From Pharus latifolius (Eukaryota; Streptophyta; Magnoliopsida; Poales; Poaceae): a DNA stretch of 64,000 nt. The stretch spans positions 83,845,000 to 83,908,999 of the forward strand of contig CM033320.1 of assembly GCA_019359835.1 (NCBI GenBank), written 5' to 3'. Every line of letters begins with the position of its first letter. The stretch's first letter is position 1. The notes below the pieces were generated by a model. It saw only the letters and a list, made by a program, of their open reading frames with translations, was not told the origin of the DNA and did not search any database. Position numbers and translations under genes: made by a program. Of the stretch, positions 34,906 to 44,993 are shown one piece after another.

Positions 34906-37080
34906 CATGTTAGTAGTAGAGATTTTCCAACCTTGTATCATTTGTAACATCAATTTGCTGCTTGTGTAGCCTTTTAGGAAATCAGCCATCATCTTTCTTC
35001 TTCTCCAGTCATCTCTTCAGGGGCCCTTACCTCTAGAAGTTTGGCCCCATCCTTTTCTCCCATTTTTACTTGACCCTATTTTAAACCTTGCAATTATCCT
35101 GTATAAATAGCAAAATGTCTAATCAAATGCCAATTTTCCCAAGTTCATACTAGCTGGTATTGAGTATACCATTACACGAAATCAGCTTGGATGGATTAAA
35201 AAAAAGAATTTAGTGCTGAGCTACATTGTTTCAGCTCAGCATATGCCTGAATGCCTGATCAAATTGTAAATAACTCCAGGAGTTTTCGTTGCTGTACTTA
35301 AACTCTTGGATGGAGCTCACCGTATACTAATTTCCAATATATTTCTTCTTTAATGTACTGCTATTTTCTCACCAGTTGAATGTTTCCTGCATAAGGATGT
35401 TAATTACTTACATGGGAGCCAAATCTCGTTATCATCCTCTTCATATGCATAGTTGGGAGCATTATTTGATTTTAGCATTGTTTTCACCCACATATCAAAT
35501 TGACAACTAATCAGGTGCGTGTTAGGAACCAATAAATGTGTAAATGATTCTAAATACAATTTTGTGCTAAACTTTTTAAAGCAAATTTATCCTTACACAC
35601 ATTTGTGCCACTAATATTTCATTAATAATCATGGATGTGTGTATTGCTTCTTCGGGGAAAGTACTGATTCGTTCTCATTTATGAGGGCTTATATGAAAAT
35701 GTTTATTAAATAGATAAAAATTGGATAGTTTGAAATTAATACCACTCAAAGTTTACAAAATGTCTTCGTGGTTCCTTCATCGCCACTAGCCTTACCAAAT
35801 TGCTAGTGAAACTGTTCTGGCACTATTAACTTTTTAGTGACGATATATTAGTTAGGTTGGTCTAACACTAGGTGAGTATGACAGGTTGGTCTTACCAAGA
35901 TTGTGCTATTAGGACATTTTAAGAATCACCCGCAACTCTTGAACTCTGCAAGTTTTGATTGTTTTTTTTAAATATTCAATTAACAAACTTATTTACTTAC
36001 TGTACAAAGTTTTAGTTACCGTTTCTTTAAGTATTGTGGGCTTATGGCCATTGATGGATCAAAATTTCCCTACGTCCACGCACCACGCAAGAGAGTAGCG
36101 CGAAGTGGTTAGAACAAATGATCATGGGTTACCTCTTACCTGCATGACTGCAACTTTGCATCTACGCAGGACCACAAGCACCACATTGCAAAATTTTAAA
36201 CACGACATTCGTGCCTCTCACCAAATGATTTATTGAGGGTTAAATCGGACAGCTGGAGAATCTAATGCTAATTCTGTGCCGCTGTACAGACAGACAGTAC
36301 AGTCATGATACATGCTTCCTTTCTTTTTTTCGCGTCCAGGGCAATGACGTAGTGTTGATCTGAATCATGCTATGGGAAATAGTTCTACTATCCAATGGGA
36401 TTGATACGTTGGTTGTAAAACTGTAGTGAATATACATTTTTTAGAAAGTTTTCTTTATAAGTAATAGTATATGTTGTTGACAATCCCTACCTCAACACAC
36501 ATATACTTATATAATACTACAATTAAATATATATATATATGGAAATAGTGGGACAAAATTGAGTGGTGATCTTTCTTTGCGTCTGTAATATTCTAATTGT
36601 CGGAGAACAGACAGTGTAAGTACATGTACAATTTACAGTAGCCATGAATGGACATGCTACAGAGAAAAAGATATATTGCTTATATCTTGTACATGTATTG
36701 CAATTTGCAAAACGCAGATTCAGCTTTCAGATACCCAACTATTACTGCAGCATGCCCAGAAGTCAGATCGAGCCCACAGGTAGAAAGACCGATTCACGAC
36801 CGTGCATACAACTTTGCAGTTGTTAATCCTTAACAGGATTATAAACTCAAATACTTCGCTTTCTTTACAATAACAGCAAGATGCTGTCCCTTTCCTGACG
36901 TGCCGCTCGACCTATTTGTAACTTGTAAGTAATTAATGGTGATGATGTTGCCATATGTGGTCGCCGTACAACCTCTTAAAGTTGTATGAAAGAAAACGAC
37001 CATGACCAAACACTATAGTCGGCATACACACTAAAACACGATGCATCAACAATTAAACATCGAAGAACTTGTAAACGGAA
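34906..37080. other. 3' UTR of the AAA gene and intergenic DNA
   Basis: The first ~250 bp after the stop at 34905 should be the 3' UTR; no canonical aataaa site stands out. The remainder is AT-rich with an (AT)n run near 36523-36541 and no supported gene or complete transposon. Confidence 0.5.
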
Positions 37081-37260
37081 ATTTTTTAAATAATTCATTT
37101 AAAAAAACTAATTATAGAAATAACACTTAGTATATAGATTTTACAAAAATAACAACATGTCGCCATGATGATAGGCAATATAGATAATTCCTAGCTTATC
37201 GCTAGTTTGTTTGGCGACAGAGCAATTGTCGCCACAAGGATTGACGATAGGCTTATGCAT
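37081..37260. repeat. MULE left terminal inverted repeat
   Basis: AT-rich outer part followed by subterminal gtcgcca/ggcgac motifs. It matches the reverse complement of 57165-57360 with mismatches and small gaps. The outer boundary is uncertain by about 15 bp. Confidence 0.6.
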
Positions 37261-38279
37261 TATGTTTAAAATAATAAAATATTTTATAAGTAATTTATTT
37301 TGATATAATAAAATTTAGAAAGTGAAAATTAACAATTGTTTAAAAAGTTACGAATATGATGAAATCGTGTGTAGAAAGTCTCGTCGGACGAGAAACCCAT
37401 ACGGAGATATGGAAATGAGAAATAAAGAAAAAACCACTAGACATTTGATTAATGATCATACATATTAAATTCTAATATTTGATTCATACAAAAGACAAGG
37501 AAGGTAAAATGTGATCACCAGTTAGTTACTACAACTCAATCTAAAGGTGGTCTCTCTTAGTGCCAGGAGTTTGTGGTGGAGTGTGGACGTTGACGACAGT
37601 CAGAGGCAGGCCATCGAGTTGGCGGTGCAGTAGGTCGCCTATGTTACATCTAGGCCCCTATTATTGTTGATTTTGATTATTAATGACATTAAGTGTTTTT
37701 GATCTAATCATGTCTTTGAGCAATCTGTATGCAGAGACATAAGAGCTATTTTGCCTAATATTGCAGTATTGCTCAAAGTCGCAAGCACAAGGTCGGCAAG
37801 AAGAAAGCCGCACAGACCTAAGCTATCTGGAGGATCTGCAAGTCGCAAGCACAAGGTCTCGAGCCATGGTCGCAAGCACAAGGTCACCAAGAATGAAGCT
37901 GCAAAAAACTTAAGGTAAATTGCGTATTTATTTTACCGATCTCGGTGTTTGGAGGTTGATCGGTTTATAGAAAATTTGTTTCTTAGTTTCAACCGTACTA
38001 TAAAGAGGGGTTGCAAGTCCTCTCTACATTTTCAGCATAAACCGAGAAACTCTTAGGTCATTGCATTCATCCTTTTTCGGTTGGATTTGTTTTTAAAATA
38101 TTTGATTTTTCAGATGAGTTTTTGGTAGTATGAGTGTTTTTGCATTTTCTAGAAAGATCTAGGCTGATCTGGGTTTTACTTTTTTTGACAAAAATATAGC
38201 CCTTTAAATTATTTTTCAAACGAGCTATAAAACACTTCAATCGGACCTGTGGATCAAAAGTTATGACTATTTTTATCCA

Positions 38280-38725
38280 CGCTGATTGTCAGCATGAATT
38301 GTCAATTTTCGTTGCTGACATTTGTCCAGAGAGCATTTTTTTGAGCTGAAACTTTTTGACTTACGCTGACTGTCAGTATGTGTTGCTGACTGTCAGCATG
38401 AGTTTCGACAACATTTGTTTTGTTTCTGAGTTTGTTTTAACTAGTTGTTTTTGCAGTCGATGCTGACTGTCAGCATGAGCAATTTCTTTCCATATGCAAC
38501 CACAAATGGGTAGCTAAGTTTTATCTGTGATTTTTGTCGAGCTGTGGTTGTGGATGCTGACTGTAAGTATGTGTTGCTGACTATTAATTAGTATGTGCTG
38601 ATTTGTTTTCTTTTTCGACCACAACGGCTAACTGAGTTTTCTCCGAAATTTGTTTCTTACTGGTCATGGCCTATGCTGACTGTCAGCATGGTATGTTGAC
38701 TGTCAGCATGCACTGTCACTTTTCT
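38280..38725. repeat. Array of tgctgactgtcagca palindromes in the LTR
   Basis: The palindrome (tgctgac/gtcagca) recurs about eight times with variants, immediately upstream of the TATA box at 38761. It occupies the position that cggtctgaccg occupies in the LTR at 1048, but with a different core. Confidence 0.85.
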
Positions 38726-38760
38726 AGCTTGAGCACAACGGCTCTTTTGTTCTTTTGGGC

Positions 38761-38768
38761 TATAAATA
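38761..38768 (+). promoter_or_regulatory. TATA box of solo LTR
   Basis: tataaata in ggctataaatagagg, matching the context of the box at 3444. Confidence 0.6.
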
Positions 38769-40734
38769 GAGGCTTTCAGCAGATGTTTCACACACCAAGC
38801 AGCCTCATTCTCTTATACACATTTGAGCTTTAGTTCTTAGCATAAAAATCTTGATTTTTTGATCAAGTCTTGAGTTTTGTGATCCAACGAGTGTTCTGTT
38901 CGTATCATTTGCATACCTAGAGTTTCTCGGTGCTTGTTGGAGGTCTAGAAGAGACCTTGCAACTTATTACTCTTGGCGAACGCCCTCACCTAGACAGTTT
39001 GGTGGCGTGGCCGTTGATCTCTCCATTTCGGAGATTGTCGGAGATACTCAGTGTGATTGTAAAAGGTATCGGTGCTCGCCTTTCTGGAGTGGACAAAGAG
39101 CAATCACTAGTGAGAAATATCCTTAGTGGATATTGAAGCAAGACTCATTCATTTGAGTGCTTCAACGAGGAGTAGGGGAGACTGAACGTGTCTCCGAGAC
39201 CTCGGGAAAAATCGTTTTGTTTGTTCTCTCTTTCTCTTTTTTTTGTTGTGCAATTTATTATTCCATTGTTTCAGTTCTCATTCTTTACAAAAGTTGTTTT
39301 ACTTAAAAGTTTTTAAAGCCTCCTATTCACCCCCTCTAGTCGCATCCTCGATCCTACAACCTACTGGGAGCACGTGGTGGTGGGACCTGTCTCTAATGTC
39401 TGTTTTGGCCCTGAGGTGGAGGCGGTGGACTCGTCTGCATCGGTTGTGTAGATGGAGGCTGTGGAGTCGTCTATGTTGGATCTAGGTTGCTCAGTGCACT
39501 CTCACCAAAGATGGTTGCATAACATCCCTTGAAATTAGTGTAATCTCCTAGACCGTGACTAGGATCGATACTGCTGGAATGTTGTGGTATCCATGACTGC
39601 CAGTGCTAACAAGGGTACGGTCATGCGTCGTGGATGGTCCTGATTGACGAGTGAACTGAGTTGCTATCATTAAGTCTTGTTGAGACATTTATTCGTCGGT
39701 CACCATACACTTAGTGATTGAGCGATCATGCTGTTGTCGTGCTGCCAAAATATCCTTGTTCGAGGAGCTAGACCTCACATCTAATGCCACAACTACAGTA
39801 CTAGATGGACTAGGAATATCCAAGGGGTTGATGACGTCACCTCCTCCACGACATCCCATCTCCTTCATATGGTGCTTCGATATCTCACATATTCTGCTGA
39901 GTAGGGCAATGAGCTCGTGCCTCGCCACTTGTAGTCCCCGTTAGAGACGATTGAGGACTGCTCAAGACGAATGATAGTTGTCTTGAAAACCGTCAGCCTA
40001 CAAAATTTGCAAAAAAAGATTAGCTGAAAATCTATCTATGTGTAAAAAAAATGCACTCTAAGTCATTTTACTAACCACGCGATGTAGTCTAGCAGTTCGG
40101 TTAAGATCATATGTGCGCTCTGTAGTAGGGGTTTGTGTTGTGTGCTCTTCTATGGAAGTGGTATGAACAAGTTTTGTGTGCGTCCTTGGTACATACCACT
40201 CTAAGTACTTAGTCCACGAAAGTGGATCGAATGGACGGGACTCAGATACGATGTCTTGATCCACATTGTTCGTCCATGCATCCATCCATGTCAATTGGCG
40301 ATTGGACCATTCGTCAGAATTGTTGCCCCTTCAACTTTGCTTTTACATAAAATTCAACAAAATTAGTGCACAACATATGAGAAACAAATGAATAAATCAA
40401 TTTGAGATGAGATAACGCACTTGTGCATGTTTTGGGCAAGGGGTGGCACCAGTAGTAGAGGTACATCCTAGTGGAGATTGAACTGACGCATCACTCTCCA
40501 CGGGGTGTACGGCTCCATCATAAAAGAAAAAACCAATTGGCATCGAGTAAATCAGAATCGTGGTCCCTTGTGCAGAGCGTGGACAGACCGTAAAGAGCGA
40601 CCTAATGTATGTAGTCTTGGATCCACCACCATATGACATCAATGTTATGTAGATGATCGAATTGGGCAGTGAAGTCTAGATAACATCTGAGAACCTGGTG
40701 GTGCGCTCACACATGCGATTGCCGAGTCTACCGC

Positions 40735-41640
40735 AGGCCCATTGTCGACGATTGGAACCCGGAGATCTTCCTATCAATCTTATGCAAAAATGAGATGGGT
40801 AATGAAGGGAGCCAATCAGACAAGTACCAAAGTATTCAAAGTATCTACGAATCTAAGACACAGGAATTTATCCAGGTTCGGGCCCTTGAAGCTGAGTAAT
40901 AACCCTACTCCTGTGTATTTGTCTATGTGAAAAAAGGATTACAGAGAGAATGTTACAAAGAGGATGAAAGAGTGTTACAAAGAGAATGTATTAGCTAATC
41001 CTATTGATCTATCTCTGTCGTTGGTCTCCTCCCCTGATCGTTCCCTGGAAGGTCTCTTTATACTTGCCGAAGAGATCGTCGGTTGTTCTTCTGGAGACAC
41101 GTCCTACGACTGCTTACAACTGTCTCGTAGTGGTAGCTGTGGGTTGTGGGTACGTGGTGGTTGCTTGTAGATCGTGGTTACGTGGCGGTTTTGACAGCTT
41201 TGACTTGGCGTTGTGGAACTGTCTCACCATTCTAATCTCCTTTGACGGTTACCTTACTAGGGACTTATGATTATCTCGTAAATAATCATAAGGATCAAGG
41301 CATGGTTGAGGTGGAGAGTGATCGCATGCCTCTGCGACCACATGTTGATATCAGGCTTTGTCTCTGCGAGAGGGTATGGTCGTAGGAAGATGCCTCTGCG
41401 ACCATGGGTGTCCGCAGATACAGCTCAAGATTATGGACTTTATGATAATAAGTGTTTAAGATCAGTAGAGTTTTGTGTCTAAAATTGCAAGAAATAAGTA
41501 TGATCGCTAGGCTATGTACAGAACATTTTTGGATTACCCGGTATCTCTTTCCTATGCCTTCTGCTACCATAGAAAGGTACTTACGATCATAGAGTGTTGT
41601 GCGCGACCATGGAGGTGTATGCGCGACCATGGGAGTCTAA
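40735..41640. mobile_element. Unclassified insertion in the PMD pseudogene
   Basis: PMD homology stops near 41640 and resumes near 40730. The intervening ~0.9 kb has no PMD similarity. It contains a segment (about 40855-40915) with the phrase tatccaggttcgggcccttgaag..., which I recognise as recurring in grass LTR-type repeats, and several gcgaccatgg/ctgcgacca motifs (41330-41635). Ends, TSD and class could not be defined. Confidence 0.4.
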
Positions 41641-42576
41641 GCACAACTAACAATTCTCGTCACCCATCGTTGGCTTGTCAATGTCGTCATGCCACGGGCG
41701 GGAGGAGGATATGGGGTGGTCTCAAGTTGAGGTCTACCGATGCTAAACTACTCATATGGCCACAACTGTAGAAGCAGAGGGTAGTCTGCGAAACACGAAT
41801 TGTGGGATCGCCGCTGTGATGAGTCGAAAAACCACGATATGTAGTGCACAGAACGGACGAACTCCAATTGATCGCTGGCACCTGCTCATGATTAGCTGCC
41901 TCAGCAATCCTCTATACAAGCAGAAGAAAACTATGGTCCACGGTGTCCCCTTGTGTGGATGTGAACAACACCCACCCAAATAAGAAGAGCAGATATGCTT
42001 CCCAATGTTTCCTCATAATCCAGTCCGATCACTCATTTGGATATACCTCGAACTAACGGAGCCAAGTTAGGGGCACTCCGACAGGATGGTTGAACTCAGC
42101 GTACTGTGGCTCGTCCAGTCCATGCGCCACGACACCATGGAATCGCTGCAGGAATGTCTGGAGCCATACTACGCGCTACATATCAGAGGGGATGTAAATC
42201 TCAGCAGCAATTGGCATTCCTAAGAGCATGGGGACATCCTGCAATGTGATGGTCATCTCGTTGAATGGGAGGTGGAAGTTGTGGGTTTTCAGCCTCCATC
42301 TGTCAACTAACGCAGTGATCAATGGATGGTCAAAAACTAATCATCGATCACCGGCCTCGACCATCCTGGCTAGGGGAAGCAAACTTGCATGTCTGAGAAT
42401 GGAAATGAACCGTCAGTGCATCCGCCAGTACCTATTAGGGCCATGCAGGTGAAAAACATCAAGTACTTTTCCTCTGGCTAGCCTACGTGACTGATGCTGC
42501 TTATTGATAGACAACACACGTCATACAAACACTTACTGGATCTCACCATTGTGTACTGCATGTTCAATGACAAAGC

Positions 42577-43020
42577 CTATTTGGCGATTGCTTTTTTGAA
42601 GTCTAATTTGTTCCTACAAATCTGCTCAAAATGGACAGTGCTCTCATTTAAATCCCATAAAGAATTATACTCTTGACTAACGACGGCTCCACAAAACCCG
42701 CTTTCGTCGCACCATTCTTCTAGTTCACTTGATCTTTCATCCCCACTATTGCTTTCTTCTGATTCGAAAATGGCATCATCCCTACTGTCTTCTGAATTGA
42801 CGTCTGCATCTGTTGCATGGCCATCACCAACACCTTTTACCAATTGGTAGATGTCGTAATGTGCAAATGTAAACTCATCAGTTCTGACATTTGGCATAAA
42901 CAAGGCTACAGTGCATGGGGCAGGTACGCAATACAACTCAACGTACATCAACATTGTATTTATATGACTTTTTGGGTCCATCAACTTATAGACGTAGGAT
43001 GACCATGTTTGCTGACACAC
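42577..43020 (-). pseudogene. MURA-type transposase N-terminal fragment
   Basis: An ORF of 147 codons with acidic middle (DSRDDAIFESEESNSGDE) and end HFEQICRNKLDFKKAIAK. This resembles the start of the MULE transposase N-terminal domain, where the phrase F..K.EFK.AI opens the domain. The zinc-finger and DDE regions expected downstream are missing: the next sequence is PMD. The fragment therefore represents a MULE whose transposase was largely deleted. The upstream part of this gene is separated from it by the CACTA insertion. Confidence 0.5.
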
Positions 43021-43711
43021 AAGTTTTTAAGGCAACTAGTATGGTTCTGAACTTTATTTACTTTGTTGAGAAACTAATCCTTTCAATTTGACATTATGGA
43101 ACCCAACCATCCCTTTAAATAAACGAACAATCCATACACGTATTTGTTCCAAAGACCATGATTTGAGATTTATTGCTTCACTATTCAAATACTGACATCC
43201 ACTCAAATCAGTCCCGTATGGACCATCGTATATTGCATCTGCATCATAATAATTATATACAATTTTGGAGTGTGATATATTCTACAAATTTAAATATCAA
43301 ACTTACCATTTTAATTGTAACATAATTTAAATTTAATTTAAGTATGCATCACATTTTCATTTTGTTAAATATCTTACACATTTAAACATCAAATGTATCA
43401 TTTCAATTATAACATAATTTAAATTAAATTTAAATATGCATTAATTACAAGTAATATGTACACTAAATTTAATTTAATTATGGATTAATTACAACTGATA
43501 AATCTACCTAACTAATGTATAAGTACTATTTATCGATAGATCTAAGTACTCCTGGGGGGATTAAGTTGTGACTCAAATATCCACATGTTCTGCAATTTTT
43601 CCAACACTGCAATCAAATGTTGTATAAAAATTAATGTCTTCCTAATTATTTTATTATGATATACCAAAAAACATTTAATTACTAACACTACTACAGAATT
43701 CATCATCACAG

Positions 43712-44760
43712 TCAGGTCAAAACAGTCATCACAGACGGTTCTTACCCGTCAGTGATATTCGAGTCAGTGATAATCATGTACTATCACAGACGGTTTTTGA
43801 TGTTTTCAACCGTCTGTGATCTCTCCATTCACATACTGTTATAAGATCAAAACCGTCTGTGATACTCATACTTCACAGACTGTTATAAGATCAGAACCGT
43901 CTGTGATACTCATACTACACAGACTGTTATAACATCAGAACCGTCTGTCATACTCATACTTCACAGACCGTTCTAACATCAGAACCGTCTCTGATACTCA
44001 TACTACCACAGACGGTTTTAATCTCAGAACCGTCTCTGATAATTTGAGTTTCGCAGACGGTTCTGATGTCAAAACCATCTGGGATCCTCACATTATCAGA
44101 GACGGTTCTGAGATAACAACCGTCTGTGATACTCAAATTATCAGAGACGGTTTTGAGATCAGAACCGTTTGTGACACTCAGATTGCCAGAGACGGTTTTG
44201 ACATCAGAACCGTCTGTGGTACTCCAAATACACAGACTGTTATGACATCAAAGCCGTCTCAGATAATCATACTAACATAGACGGTTTTGATCTCAGAACC
44301 GTCAGTAATAATATGAGTATCGCAGACTGTTCTGATGTCAAACCGTCTGTAATACTCAAATTATCAGAGACGGTTATGACCTCCTAACGGTCTGTGTATT
44401 TAGAGTATCACAGACGGCTGTGAGGTCAAAACCATCTGCGATATTGTCATTATCAGCGACGGTGGTAATCTTGAAACCGTCTGTGATATTATACTCTCAG
44501 AACCATCTGTAATAGTGAATATCACAGACGGTTTTTAGGTAAGAACTGTCTGTGATAGTGTTATAATCTCAGAACCGTCTGTGATAGTGTGATATCACAG
44601 ACGGCTCTCAGGTCAAAATCATCTGAGATAATGATAGTGTGATATCACAGACGGTTTTTAGGTCAAAATCATCTGTGATAGTGTCATTATCGGTGATAGT
44701 GTGATATGCACAGACGGTTTTGATCTTACAAACCGTTTGAGATTATAACAGTCACCGATG
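43712..44760. repeat. Left subterminal repeat array of the CACTA element
   Basis: About two dozen copies of (at)cacagacggttttgannt paired with nearby inverted agaaccgtctgtgat, so each ~35-45 bp unit can form a hairpin. In En/Spm such subterminal repeats are binding sites of the TNPA protein. Units vary at several positions. Confidence 0.93.
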
Positions 44761-44993
44761 TCCTCTGTACAAATTGTATTTCATATATACAGTTCATGAA
44801 TTTCATACATGCACAGTACTCAAATATATACAGTCTCATATATACATGCACACAACTTAGAAACATGTACAATAGCATTTCATATGAACAAATAAATGTA
44901 CAATTGAACTCAGAAATATGTACAATTGAACAAATAAATGTAATCGACAATTAAAGTCAGTGTGTTAGATGTACAAATAAATGTAAGGCCGCA

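Larger units (their letters stand above)
37642..39358 (+). mobile_element. Sirevirus-type solo LTR (1717 bp)
   Basis: Starts TGTTACATCTAGGCCCC and ends ...ctagtcgcatcctcgatcctaca. Flanks gccta and accta form a 5-bp TSD with one mismatch. The downstream part is homologous to the LTR at 3167-4027, while the upstream part carries an array of gctgactgtcagcat palindromes (about 38280-38720). TATA box at 38761-38768. There is no internal domain. It is inserted in the 3' part of the MULE PMD pseudogene. Confidence 0.85.
37545..42480 (-). pseudogene. Plant mobile domain (PMD/MAIN-like) protein of the MULE, broken
   Basis: Reading down the - strand: a PMD start with the typical block NEMTITLQDVPMLLGMPI (about 42285-42230), then RVVWLQTFLQRFHG, then LQLWPYE and FSIGRP (about 41765-41720). 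After the unclassified insertion, PMD sequence resumes with VIWWWIQDYIH and LYGLSTLCTRD (about 40630-40540), followed by LSWTKYLEWYVPRTHT (about 40215-40170), a Ser-rich segment at 39928-39689 and a Pro-rich C-terminal tail. The tail is split by the solo LTR and ends near 37545. Several in-frame stops and frame changes are present. PMD proteins accompany many plant MULEs; host MAIN proteins are related. The same blocks appear in the copy at 58700-60503. Confidence 0.7.

Noticed and set aside
37060..37090. Candidate 9-bp MULE target duplication cgaagaact at left versus cgaagaatg at right
   Set aside because: Only 7 of 9 bases agree and the TIR boundary is uncertain, so I do not claim a TSD.
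43712..44760. Regular repeats with spacers that superficially look like a CRISPR array
   Set aside because: The units are inverted pairs with variable spacing, lie inside CACTA termini with a TSD, and the sequence is a plant nuclear genome.
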